Shown piece by piece: positions 15,999 to 24,448 of a stretch of 35,270 bases of DNA. The notes below the pieces were generated by a model. The model was not told where the DNA came from. It made no database searches and was given only the letters and a program-made list of their open reading frames with translations. The position numbers and the translations under genes were made by a program. Origin of the DNA: Pseudomonadota bacterium. Its GTDB lineage: Bacteria; Pseudomonadota; Gammaproteobacteria; Burkholderiales; Burkholderiaceae_C. Numbering within the stretch: position 1 is the first letter of the stretch; each line of letters begins with the position of its first letter. Location of the stretch: positions 36,855 to 72,124 of the forward strand of contig JAVHYA010000008.1 of NCBI GenBank assembly GCA_031119395.1, read 5' to 3'.

Positions 15999-16763
15999 AT
16001 GAACGCCAACACCGCCTCCGAAATCCAGAAACTCGTCTCGGCCGAGGAATGGCAGCTGCGCGTCGACCTCGCCGCCTGCTACCGCCTCGTGGCCCTCTAC
16101 GGCTGGAGCGACCTCGTGTTCACGCACATCACGGCGCGCATCCCCGGACCCGAGCACCACTTCCTCATCAATCCCTACGGGCTGATGTTCGACGAGATCA
16201 CGGCCTCGAGCCTGGTCAAGGTCGACATGCAGTGCAACAAGCTCATCGATTCGCCCTACCCCGTCAACCCGGCGGGCTTCGTCATCCACAGCTGCATCCA
16301 CGCCGCGCGCGACGACGTGCAGTGCGTGCTGCACACCCACAGCCGCGCCGGCGTGGGCGTGAGCGCGCAGAAGTGCGGCGTGCTGCCCATCAGCCAGCAG
16401 AGCACCTTCGTGCTGTCCTCGCTGGCCTACCACGACTACGAGGGCGTGGCGCTGCGCGACGACGAGAAGCCGCGCCTGCAGCGCGACCTGGGCAGCAAGA
16501 ACTTCCTCATGCTGCGCAACCACGGCCTGCTCACCGTGGGCAAGACGGTGGCCGACGCCTTCCTCAACATGTACACCTTCGAGAACACCTGCCGCATCCA
16601 GATCGATGCCCAGGCCGGCGGCGAACTGGTGCAGGTCGACCCGCGCATCCTCGACGGCATGGCACAGGTGATGAAGACGGTGACCAGCGGCCAGGGCGCG
16701 AACATCGCCTGGCCCGCCCTCCTGCGCAAGCTGGACCGCGAGAACCCCGGCTACAAGGACTGA
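15999..16763 (+). CDS. Class II aldolase/adducin family protein
   Basis: The protein has 254 residues with the class II aldolase fold. Zinc ligands are H112 and H114 (VLHTHSRAGVG) and H175 (RNHGLLTVG). In FucA-type aldolases a catalytic glutamate stands four residues before a conserved histidine; here the corresponding segment is NPAGFVIHS, with glycine (G93) at that place. The protein thus belongs to the adducin-like branch without the aldolase base, and aldol cleavage should not be assumed; decarboxylase or epimerase chemistry are alternatives. A CAGGAG Shine-Dalgarno supports the ATG at 15999. It may be co-transcribed with the HD gene. Downstream lie a 62-bp repeat and a convergent LysR gene. 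Confidence 0.88.
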   Translation: MNANTASEIQKLVSAEEWQLRVDLAACYRLVALYGWSDLVFTHITARIPGPEHHFLINPYGLMFDEITASSLVKVDMQCNKLIDSPYPVNPAGFVIHSCIHAARDDVQCVLHTHSRAGVGVSAQKCGVLPISQQSTFVLSSLAYHDYEGVALRDDEKPRLQRDLGSKNFLMLRNHGLLTVGKTVADAFLNMYTFENTCRIQIDAQAGGELVQVDPRILDGMAQVMKTVTSGQGANIAWPALLRKLDRENPGYKD

Positions 16764-16775
16764 GTCCGGCAGGTC

Positions 16776-16837
16776 GTCACGTTCGTGACGAATTCGCCGC
16801 CAACGCCCGCCGGCCGGGCGCCGGCGGCCGATTGCAC
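16776..16837. repeat. 62-bp palindromic repeat, copy 1
   Basis: The left end gtcacgttcgtgacgaattcg and the right end ggccgattgcac match copy 2 (25268-25329) at 32 of 33 bases. The 29-base centre differs at 8 positions but in both copies can form a GC-rich hairpin. It lies between the convergent aldolase and LysR genes, where the hairpin could help end transcription. Confidence 0.8.
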
Positions 16838-16875
16838 GTAGCGCCCAGCCGCCCGCCGCGGCAACGCCTGCGCCG

Positions 16876-17763
16876 TCAGGTGCCTTCCGGTGCCCCGGTG
16901 TAGGCCTGCTCGATCAGGCGCACCAGGTCCAGCGCCGCGGGGCTCGTGGCGCGGGTGCTGCGCGCCACCAGGCCGATGTCGCGGAAGAAGGCCTGTTCGC
17001 CCAGGGGCAGCGCCACCACGCCGTCGGGCCATCCCTCGCGCCCGAAGGCCTGCGGGACCAGCGCCACGCCCATGCCGCAGGCCACCATGCGCACCATCGC
17101 ATCCAGGTCGTCGATCTCCACGCAGTCCTGCACGGCGATGCGCGATTCGCGCAGGAAGCGCTCCACCAGCCGCCCGCCGAAGGAGGTGCGGTCGTAGCGG
17201 ATGAAGGGATGCGTGCCCAGCAGTGCGCGCCAGTCGTGCGGCGCGGGCAGGCCGGCCGGCACCACCAGCCGGAAGGGTTCGTGGGACAGCGTCGTCCAGT
17301 GCAGGTCGGCCTGCAGGTCGAACACCGGCCGGATCATGATGGCCGCGTCCACCTCGCCGGCATCGACCTGGTGAAGCAACTGGAAGGACACGCCCGGCAC
17401 CACCCGCACGTGCACGCCAGGGTGCCGCGCACGAAAGCGCGCCAGCACGCCAGGCAACACGATGGCCTGCGCGGAGGCGATGGCGCCCAGCACCACGCGG
17501 CCGCCGAGCGGCCGGCTGCGGCGCTGCGCGGCCATTTCCTCGAACAGCCGCACCACCTCGCGCGCCTGGACCAGCGCATCCAGCCCCTGGGGGTTCAGCC
17601 GCGCGTTGCGGCCGGCGCGGTCGAACAGGGCATGGCCCAGTTGCTCTTCCAGCCGCTGCATCTGGGCGCTGACGGCGGCCTGCGTCAGCCCGATCCGGTG
17701 GCCGGCCCCGGCGAACGTGCCCTCCTCGGAGACGGCAATGAGGGTCTTGAGTTCGCGGATCAT
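16876..17763 (-). CDS. LysR family transcriptional regulator (divergent from the VOC gene)
   Basis: This is a standard-length LysR regulator of 295 residues. The winged HTH occupies about 1-60 (LKTLIAVSEEGTFAGAGHRI, LTQAAVSAQMQRLEEQLGHA) and the effector domain runs from about 88 (RVVLGAIASAQAIVLPGVLA). It is divergent from the small VOC gene across a strikingly AT-rich 100-bp promoter with repeated tgatca motifs, so the VOC gene is the probable target. No Shine-Dalgarno is evident at 17763, although the ATG gives the exact family N-terminus. The effector is unknown. Confidence 0.93.
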   Translation of the reverse strand: MIRELKTLIAVSEEGTFAGAGHRIGLTQAAVSAQMQRLEEQLGHALFDRAGRNARLNPQGLDALVQAREVVRLFEEMAAQRRSRPLGGRVVLGAIASAQAIVLPGVLARFRARHPGVHVRVVPGVSFQLLHQVDAGEVDAAIMIRPVFDLQADLHWTTLSHEPFRLVVPAGLPAPHDWRALLGTHPFIRYDRTSFGGRLVERFLRESRIAVQDCVEIDDLDAMVRMVACGMGVALVPQAFGREGWPDGVVALPLGEQAFFRDIGLVARSTRATSPAALDLVRLIEQAYTGAPEGT

Positions 17764-17810
17764 GGCTGATCAATTTTTGTGATCATTTATCCAAATATAT
17801 ATTGATTTTA
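17764..17810. promoter_or_regulatory. AT-rich divergent promoter with repeated TGATCA sites
   Basis: TGATCA occurs at 17767-17772 and again at 17780-17785, 13 bases apart. ATCAAT (17769-17774) is mirrored by ATTGAT (17801-17806). A candidate plus-strand -10 is TATATT (17798-17803) with TTGTGA at 17777-17782. This AT-rich patch in otherwise GC-rich DNA is probably the LysR-controlled promoter of the VOC gene and of the regulator itself. Confidence 0.5.
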
Positions 17811-17863
17811 TTTTGGCCACCCGCTTTCTAGACTTCGTCCCGATCCCACACCCAGGTAACCCC

Positions 17864-18307
17864 ATGATCGACGTGACTGCCAATCCCACCCTGATGTCCC
17901 CGTTCCACCTTGCGTTCCCCGTGGATGACCTGGCCAAGGCACGCAGCTTCTATGGCGATCTGCTGGGCTGCCCCGAGGGCCGCAGCGCCGACGACTGGGT
18001 GGACTTCAACTTCTACGGCCACCAGATCGTGGCGCACCTGGCACCCGCCGAGTGCGGCGCTGCCCAGCGCAATGCGGTGGACGGGCAGGGCGTGCCGGTG
18101 CGCCACTTCGGCATCGTGCTGCCCATGGCGCAGTGGGAAGACATGGCGGGCCGGCTGCGCGCCGCGGGCCTCGAATTCGTCATCGAACCCTATGTGCGGT
18201 TCAAGGGCGAAGTGGGCGAACAGGCCACCATGTTCTTCATGGACCCGGCAGGCAATGCCATGGAAATCAAGGCCTTCAAGGACATCACGCGGCTTTTCGC
18301 GAAATAG
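17864..18307 (+). CDS. VOC (glyoxalase/dioxygenase superfamily) protein
   Basis: The protein has 147 residues and two beta-alpha-beta-beta-beta units of the vicinal oxygen chelate fold. The first starts [20 protein letters not shown], the second [20 protein letters not shown]. Candidate metal ligands are H15, H81 and E134 (NAMEIKAF), the usual His-His-Glu set, so it should be an active metalloenzyme. Members include glyoxalases, extradiol dioxygenases and resistance proteins; the sequence does not decide among them. An in-frame upstream start would add residues across the promoter, so ATG 17864 is used. It is a single-gene transcript, ended by a strong terminator and probably controlled by the divergent LysR protein. 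Confidence 0.9.
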   Translation: MIDVTANPTLMSPFHLAFPVDDLAKARSFYGDLLGCPEGRSADDWVDFNFYGHQIVAHLAPAECGAAQRNAVDGQGVPVRHFGIVLPMAQWEDMAGRLRAAGLEFVIEPYVRFKGEVGEQATMFFMDPAGNAMEIKAFKDITRLFAK

Positions 18308-18340
18308 GCTTTTTTGCATCCGGCAGTCCGGCGGACTGCT

Positions 18341-18381
18341 GAAATAAAAGCACCCGCTGGACGAGCGGGTGCTTTTATTTC
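18341..18381 (+). terminator. Perfect 18-bp Rho-independent terminator after the VOC gene
   Basis: 18341-18358 (gaaataaaagcacccgct) is the exact reverse complement of 18364-18381, with a 5-base loop ggacg. The A- and T-rich outer stem makes it work in both directions. A smaller hairpin, gcagtcc-ggc-ggactgc, sits just before it. Confidence 0.95.
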
Positions 18382-18851
18382 AATAAGACCCGATTACCCG
18401 GAATTCCTGTGCGAATTTGCCGGGCGGGTTGCGCTGGCCCCGCCCGATCGCCGCGCCTTCTCATTCGCAAGTCACTGTCGATAAAGAAGAATTTCGCACT
18501 TCATTTCGAATTCAATTGCACCTCGAACTGGTGCATCCGCCATCGCCAGGGGCTGACCGCGGCGCGAATCGCGCGTGTTCTGGTGCACGCCCTTCAAATT
18601 GCGGACCCAAATAATTGGCATGGATCATGCGTTATTGAAGCCATCTTGATCCCGGTCAGTTTTTTGAAGCAATTTCCATGAAACGCCGCATTTCCATGGC
18701 TGCGGCGACCCGCCCGCCACAGCCCGCAACGCCTGGCGGCCGTGCCGTCCACGAGCCAGGCGCACGGGGCCGCCCAAGGGCAGCCGATGCGCCAGGCGTG
18801 CGGGCGGCGGCCGGCCGCGCCTCGGCCGGCACCGCCCCCTGGGGCCTGCCT
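18382..18851. other. Gene-poor gap with low-GC patches and two GC hairpins
   Basis: No convincing gene is present in these 470 bases. A 90-codon plus-strand frame at 18409-18681 has atypical composition, no Shine-Dalgarno and no family resemblance. Much of 18460-18680 is AT-richer than the surrounding DNA. Hairpins are cgggcggg...cccgcccg (18421-18446) and a long GC stem (18802-18816 with 18823-18837) just after the gntR stop. The latter may end gntR transcription but lacks a T tract. A small RNA or decayed gene is possible but unsupported. Confidence 0.5.
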
Positions 18852-19541
18852 CTATTTGCCGGCGCCCAGGGTCCCGTCGCCCAGTTGCCGCGCATAGACG
18901 GCCAGCACGATGCGTTCCGAATGCACGAGGTAGTCGTTCAGCGTCGACGAGGCCTTGGCGAAGTCGCCGGCCTCGGTCAGTTCCAGGATGCTCCGGTTCA
19001 TGTCCACGTAGGGCGCGTGCAGGAACTCCGGGTCGCGCAGCAGGCCGAAGGCCAGCCGCAGTTCGGCCAGCACCTGCGCGAACAGCAGGTTGAGCCGCTC
19101 GCTGTCCGCCAGCTGGACGATGCCCATGTGGAAGGCCATGTTGGCCGTGCCCACGCCCAGCCAGTCGCCGGCCTCGCGGGCGCGCAGGGCCGCGTCGACC
19201 GCTTCGCGCATGCGCTTCTTGGCCGGGTGCCGTGGGTAGGCCTGCGCCAGCGCCTGGCACTCGATCAGGCGCCGCACCCGGTAGATGTCGATGATGGCCG
19301 CGATGCTCGGCACCGACACGAAGACACCCCGGTTGGGCTCGTGGCGCAGCAGGCCGTCCTTGGTCAGCACGCGGAACACCTCGCGCAGCGTGTTGCGCGA
19401 GATGCCCAGGTGATCGCTCAGCGCCTGCTCGGACAGCCGCTGGCCGGGCTGGAACTCCCCCGCGGTGATCTTCTGGCGCAGTTGTTCGGCCACGCGTTCG
19501 CTCAGGGGCGGGGCGGGCAGGTCGGCAGTGGGAGCAGTCAT
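18852..19541 (-). CDS. GntR/FCD family transcriptional regulator of the liv-pxp operon
   Basis: The protein has 229 residues. The winged HTH occupies about 12-76 (LSERVAEQLRQKITAGEFQP then LSDHLGISRNTLREVFRVLT) and an all-helical FCD effector domain runs from about 85 to 215, placing it in the FadR subfamily. These usually sense small organic acids. The start at 19541 is the first ATG that gives the family N-terminus; a longer frame adds non-homologous sequence. It diverges from the ten-gene liv-pxp operon, and the intergenic region has overlapping ATTGTT/AACAAT palindromes of FadR type. It is probably the local repressor, relieved by the imported compound or an intermediate. Confidence 0.92.
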   Translation of the reverse strand: MTAPTADLPAPPLSERVAEQLRQKITAGEFQPGQRLSEQALSDHLGISRNTLREVFRVLTKDGLLRHEPNRGVFVSVPSIAAIIDIYRVRRLIECQALAQAYPRHPAKKRMREAVDAALRAREAGDWLGVGTANMAFHMGIVQLADSERLNLLFAQVLAELRLAFGLLRDPEFLHAPYVDMNRSILELTEAGDFAKASSTLNDYLVHSERIVLAVYARQLGDGTLGAGK

Positions 19542-19653
19542 GGGCGTTCCGTGTGGGCGCTTTGTAGCAGATCGCCTGGCGCCGCCCGCAGCGCACCACG
19601 GCGACCCGATCGTGCACCGGTGCAGGGCAAACCCCGACCTGCGATGCGCCAAT

Positions 19654-19692
19654 ATTGTTCAACAATTCATTGTTCTTTGTTGATCTGAACAA
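19654..19692. promoter_or_regulatory. Cluster of overlapping GntR/FadR-type operators
   Basis: attgttcaacaat (19654-19666) is a perfect 13-bp palindrome fitting the TNGTNNNACNA pattern of FadR-type GntR proteins. It shares its right arm with aacaat-tc-attgtt (19661-19674). A third, ttgtt-gatctg-aacaa, occupies 19677-19692. All lie between the divergent gntR and liv genes, and such a row suggests cooperative binding. Confidence 0.6.
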
Positions 19693-19801
19693 GTTTTGTT
19701 GTTGATTCATGGCACGGGTTTTGCGTGATCAACACGACCAACCTGTAGCCGCCGGTGCGGCGCCGGCACCTGACGCCGATCAACCTTTTTTGGAGTTGCT
19801 G

Positions 19802-21046
19802 ATGAACCGCAGAGAAATCCTGATGCAGATGGCTGGCCTGAGCGCGTTGGCGCTGGCGTCGCCCGGCTGGGCCGCCGACGACGACATCGTGGTGGGGGCG
19901 ATCTACCCCATGAGCGGGCCCAACGCCCAGGTGGGCGTCGATGCGCGCCACGCCATCGACACCGCCCTGCAGATCATCAACACGCCCACGCAGGTCGATC
20001 TGCCGGGCGCCGCCGGCGCCGGCATCGCCAGCCTGGGCGGGCGCAAGCTGCGCGTGGTCTATGCCGACCACCAGGCCGACCCGCAGAAGGGCCGCGCCGA
20101 AGCCGAGCGCCTGATCACGCAGGAGAAGGCCGTGGCCATCATCGGCTGCTTCCATTCCTCGGTCGCCGCGACCGTCGGCACCACCTGCGAGCGCTACGGT
20201 GTGCCCTTCGTGTGCGCGGACTCGTCCTCGCCCAGCCTGCACCGCCGCAACCTCAAGACCTTCTTCCGTCCGGCCGCGCACGACGAGATGTTCTCCGAGG
20301 CGATGTTCGACTTCATGGACCTGCAGAAGAAGCAGGGCAAGAAGGTCGAGACCGTGGCCCTGTTCTTCGAGGACACGATCTTCGGCACCGACTCTTCGAC
20401 CGTGCAGCGCAAGCTGGCCGCCGAGCGCGGCTACAAGGTGGCGGCGGACGTCAAGTTCCGCGCCAACTCGCCCTCGCTGTCGGCCGAGGTGCAGCAGCTC
20501 AAGTCGGCCAACGCCGACGTGCTGCTGCCCTCCTGCTACACCACCGACGTCATCCTGCTGATGAACACCTGCACGCAACTGGGCTACAAGCCACGCAACA
20601 TCGTGGCGCAGGCCGCCGGCTTCGTCGAGAAGGCGGCGCTGGACGTGGTGGGCGACAAGCTGCAGGGCATGATCACCCGTGCCAGCTTCGCGCTGGACAC
20701 CGCCGGCAAGCGGCCCTCCATCGCCTTCGTCGATGCCGCCTTCAAGGCCCGCGCCGGCCGCGACCTCAACGACGCCAGCTCGCGCCAGTTCATGGCCGCC
20801 ATCGTGCTGGCCGATGCGCTGCAGCGCGCCGGCTCCACCGACGGCGAGAAGCTGCGCGCCGCCCTGGCGGCCACCGACATCCCGGGCGACAAGACCATCA
20901 TGCCGTGGTCGCGCGTCAAGTTCGACGCCAGCGGTCAGAACACCTTCGCCAGCCCCGTGCTGCAGCAGTTCAAGGGCACGGGCTTCGTCACCATCTTCCC
21001 CACGGCGGTGGCCATGGCCCAGCCCGTGTGGCCGATGAACGGCTGA
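19802..21046 (+). CDS. Liv-type ABC transporter substrate-binding protein
   Basis: The protein has 414 residues. A signal peptide (about 1-24, MNRREILMQMAGLSALALAS, cleavage near GWA) leads to a type I binding protein of the Peripla_BP_6 family: VVGAIYPMSGPNAQVGVDAR at the start, AIIGCFHSSVAATVGTTCER for the ligand pocket region, ending AMAQPVWPMN. It is the first gene of the operon; livH begins 14 bases after its stop. A TGGAG-type Shine-Dalgarno lies 7 bases before the ATG. Liv-family binding proteins take up branched-chain amino acids, amides, urea and aromatic acids. Given its neighbours, a lactam, 5-oxoproline or a related amide is the favoured ligand, by context only. Confidence 0.92.
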   Translation: MNRREILMQMAGLSALALASPGWAADDDIVVGAIYPMSGPNAQVGVDARHAIDTALQIINTPTQVDLPGAAGAGIASLGGRKLRVVYADHQADPQKGRAEAERLITQEKAVAIIGCFHSSVAATVGTTCERYGVPFVCADSSSPSLHRRNLKTFFRPAAHDEMFSEAMFDFMDLQKKQGKKVETVALFFEDTIFGTDSSTVQRKLAAERGYKVAADVKFRANSPSLSAEVQQLKSANADVLLPSCYTTDVILLMNTCTQLGYKPRNIVAQAAGFVEKAALDVVGDKLQGMITRASFALDTAGKRPSIAFVDAAFKARAGRDLNDASSRQFMAAIVLADALQRAGSTDGEKLRAALAATDIPGDKTIMPWSRVKFDASGQNTFASPVLQQFKGTGFVTIFPTAVAMAQPVWPMNG

Positions 21047-21060
21047 GACGGGACCCACGA

Positions 21061-21939
21061 ATGAACGCGCAAGCAATCGCGCAGGTGCTCGCCAGCGGCG
21101 TGCTGATGGGGCTCATGTATGCCCTCATCGCCGTCGGCCTGTCGCTCATCTTCGGGCTGATGGACGTCGTGAACTTCGCCCACGGCGAGTTCCTGATGAT
21201 GGGCATGTACCTCACCTTCGGCCTGGCCGTGGGCCTGCACCTGGACCCGCTGATCGGCATGCCGCTGGTGGGCGCGGTGCTGTTCATGGCCGGCGTGCTG
21301 GTGTACCTGCTGATCGTGCGCCATGCCATGCGGGCCAAGGCCAACGTGGGCATGGTGCAGATCTTCTCCACCTTCGGCCTCGGCACGCTGATGCAGGGCC
21401 TGGCCCAGTACTTCTTCACCCCCGACTACCGCCAGATCAGCGGCAGCTGGCTGGCCAACAAGACGGTGGAGATCGGCGGCGTCTTCCTGCCGCAGCCGCA
21501 GATCGCCGGGGCCGTGGTCTCGCTGCTGGCCTTCGGCGGGCTGTACCTGCTGATGTCGCGCACCGACTTCGGCCGCGCGCTGGAAGCCACGCGCGAGGAC
21601 CAGGGCGCGGTGGCGCTGGTGGGCATCGACCGCAACCGCGTCTTCGCCCTGGGCTGGGGCCTGGGCCTGGCGATGGTCGGCGTGGCCGGCGCCATGCTGG
21701 CCAACTTCTACTACATCCATCCGCAGGTGGGCGGCGCCTTCAGCGGCATCGCCTACGTCGTCGTCGCCCTGGGCGGCTTCGGCAGCGTGTTCGGCGCACT
21801 GGTGGGCGGCGTGGTGGTCGGGCTGGTCGAGGCCATGACCACCCTGGTGCTGCCCGCGTCGCTCAAGACCGTGGGCGTGTATGCCCTGTACCTGCTGGTG
21901 GTCCTGCTGCGGCCCAGCGGCCTTTTCGGGAGACTCTGA
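21061..21939 (+). CDS. Branched-chain amino acid-type ABC permease, LivH family
   Basis: The protein has 292 residues and about eight hydrophobic helices. It carries LivH signatures: LMYALIAVGLSLIFGLMDVV, NFAHGEFLMMGMYLT near the N-terminus, and the cytoplasmic loop ALEATREDQGAVALVGID that contacts the ATPase. It forms the membrane channel together with the next gene. Its stop overlaps the start of that gene by one base (TGATG). Specificity lies in the binding protein rather than in this subunit, so no substrate is inferred. Confidence 0.94.
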   Translation: MNAQAIAQVLASGVLMGLMYALIAVGLSLIFGLMDVVNFAHGEFLMMGMYLTFGLAVGLHLDPLIGMPLVGAVLFMAGVLVYLLIVRHAMRAKANVGMVQIFSTFGLGTLMQGLAQYFFTPDYRQISGSWLANKTVEIGGVFLPQPQIAGAVVSLLAFGGLYLLMSRTDFGRALEATREDQGAVALVGIDRNRVFALGWGLGLAMVGVAGAMLANFYYIHPQVGGAFSGIAYVVVALGGFGSVFGALVGGVVVGLVEAMTTLVLPASLKTVGVYALYLLVVLLRPSGLFGRL

Positions 21940-22973
21940 TGACCGACGCAGCGATTGCTGTTCCCGCCGGCCCTGCGCCGGCCTCGGGTGCGCTGCAGGC
22001 CCATGCCGCACAGCGGCGCCGCCAGTTGCTGACGGGCGCCGTCGTGCTCGTGCTGATGGCCGCCGTGCCACTGCTGGTGCGCGATGCCTACATGCGCAAC
22101 ATCCTGATCCTCACCCTGATGTACGCCGCGCTGGCGCAGGCCTGGAACATCCTGGGCGGCTACTGCGGGCAGATCTCGCTGGGCCATGCGCTGTACTTCG
22201 GTGCCGGCGCCTACGCCACCAGCGTGCTGTTCGTGAATTTCGGCGTGCTGCCGTGGTTCGGCATGGTGGCCGGCGCGGTGCTGGCGGCCGTGCTGGCGCT
22301 GCTGCTGGGCTGGCTGTGCTTTCGCCTCAAGGGCCACTATTTCGCCATCGCCACGCTGGTGATCGCCGAGATCGGCCTGCTGTTGGTGCACAACTGGGAC
22401 TACGTCGGCGCCGCCATGGGCATCCAGTGGCCGCTCGGCGCCGACAGCTGGGCCACGCTGCAGTTCGCGCGCGACAAGGCGCCGTACTTCTACTTCGTGC
22501 TGGGCCTGTTCGCACTGACCTGGCTGATCACCTTCTGGGTGGAGGGCTCGCGCTGGGGCTACTGGTGGCGTGCCGTCAAGGACAACCCCGAGGCCAGCGA
22601 GAGCCTGGGCGTGACGGTGTTCCGCTCCAAGATGGCGGCGGCCGCCCTGTCGGCCAGCCTGACGGCCGTCGCCGGCGGTTTCTACGCAGCCTTCGTGGCC
22701 TACATCGATCCGGACAGCGTCATGCACTTCCGCTTCTCGCTGCTGATGGTGCTGCCGGTGGTGCTCGGCGGCATCGGCACCCTGTGGGGGCCCCTGCTGG
22801 GCGCGGTGATCCTGATCCCGCTGACCGAGGCCATCCGCAGCTACATGGGCGGATCGGGCACCGGCACCGACCTGATCGTCTACGGTGCGCTCGTCATGGG
22901 CGTGGCGGTGCTCAAGCCCGAGGGCCTGATCGGCCTGTTCAGCGGCTGGCGCCGCAAGGCAGGTGCCGCATGA
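21939..22973 (+). CDS. Branched-chain amino acid-type ABC permease, LivM family
   Basis: The protein has 344 residues. A non-conserved 30-residue Ala/Pro-rich N-terminus precedes about eight to ten membrane helices. LivM hallmarks are AQAWNILGGYCGQISLGHAL and the ATPase-contact loop AVKDNPEASESLGVTVFRSK. It overlaps livH by one base and the ATPase gene by four (ATGA), so the four transport genes are translationally coupled. With LivH it forms the heterodimeric channel of the importer. Confidence 0.94.
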   Translation: MTDAAIAVPAGPAPASGALQAHAAQRRRQLLTGAVVLVLMAAVPLLVRDAYMRNILILTLMYAALAQAWNILGGYCGQISLGHALYFGAGAYATSVLFVNFGVLPWFGMVAGAVLAAVLALLLGWLCFRLKGHYFAIATLVIAEIGLLLVHNWDYVGAAMGIQWPLGADSWATLQFARDKAPYFYFVLGLFALTWLITFWVEGSRWGYWWRAVKDNPEASESLGVTVFRSKMAAAALSASLTAVAGGFYAAFVAYIDPDSVMHFRFSLLMVLPVVLGGIGTLWGPLLGAVILIPLTEAIRSYMGGSGTGTDLIVYGALVMGVAVLKPEGLIGLFSGWRRKAGAA

Positions 22974-23732
22974 ATGCCGCCAACGACGCCCGCCTGGCGA
23001 CGACGCCGGGCGCCGACCGGCCCATCCTGCAGCTGACCGACATCTGGCAGCGCTTCGGCGGCCTGGTGGCCAACGCCGAGGTCAGCTTCGACGTGCCCCG
23101 CGGCCAGATCCTCGGCCTCATCGGCCCCAACGGCGCGGGCAAGTCGACGCTGTTCGGCATCATCGCCGGCGCCCGTGCGCCGGTGCAGGGCCAGGTGGTG
23201 TTCGAGGGCCGCGACGTCACCGCGCTGGACGCGCCCGCGCGCTGCGCGCTGGGCATCGCCCGCACCTACCAGGTGCCCCGCTCCTTCGACAGCATGAGCG
23301 TGCTGGACAACGTGATGGTGGGCAGCTTCACCCGCCACACCCGCGCCGCCGCGGCCCGCGAGGCGGCCCTGGACGTGCTGCAGTTCGCCGGCCTGATCGG
23401 GCGCGCATCGGCGTCGGCCGGCGACCTCACGCCGCCCGAGAAGCGCCGCCTGGAAGTGGCCCGCGCCCTGGCCACCGAACCGCGCCTGCTGCTGCTGGAC
23501 GAGGTGATGACCGGCCTGACGCCCAGCGAGGCGCGCAAGGGCGTGGAACTGATCCGCCGCATCCGCGACCGCGGCATCACCGTCATCATGGTCGAGCACG
23601 TGATGGAGATCGTCATGCCCCTGGTGGACCGGGCCATCGTGCTCAACCTCGGGCGCGTGCTCAGCCAGGGCACGCCGCAGGAGGTGGTGCGTGATCCGGC
23701 CGTCGTGGCCGCCTACCTCGGAGACCGCCATC

Positions 23733-23743
<11 letters not shown>
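22970..23743 (+). CDS. ABC transporter ATP-binding protein, LivG family
   Basis: The protein has 257 residues. Walker A is GPNGAGKST (52-60), the switch region is RTYQVPRSFDSMSVLDNVMV, and Walker B is RLLLLDEVMTGLTPSE with H-loop VEHVME. The signature segment is unusual: where LivG normally has a serine-glycine motif such as LSYGQQRRLE, this protein reads LTPPEKRRLEVARAL. The ABC signature serine and glycine are therefore replaced, which might lower its own hydrolysis and leave the canonical site in the partner LivF. It overlaps the LivM gene by four bases. Confidence 0.92.
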
Positions 23744-24440
<697 letters not shown>

Positions 24441-24448
24441 GGCCGGCC

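Noticed and set aside
18409-18681. A 90-codon plus-strand frame in the gap before gntR
   Set aside because: It has no Shine-Dalgarno, cysteine- and arginine-rich sequence without family resemblance, and crosses AT-rich DNA that looks non-coding.
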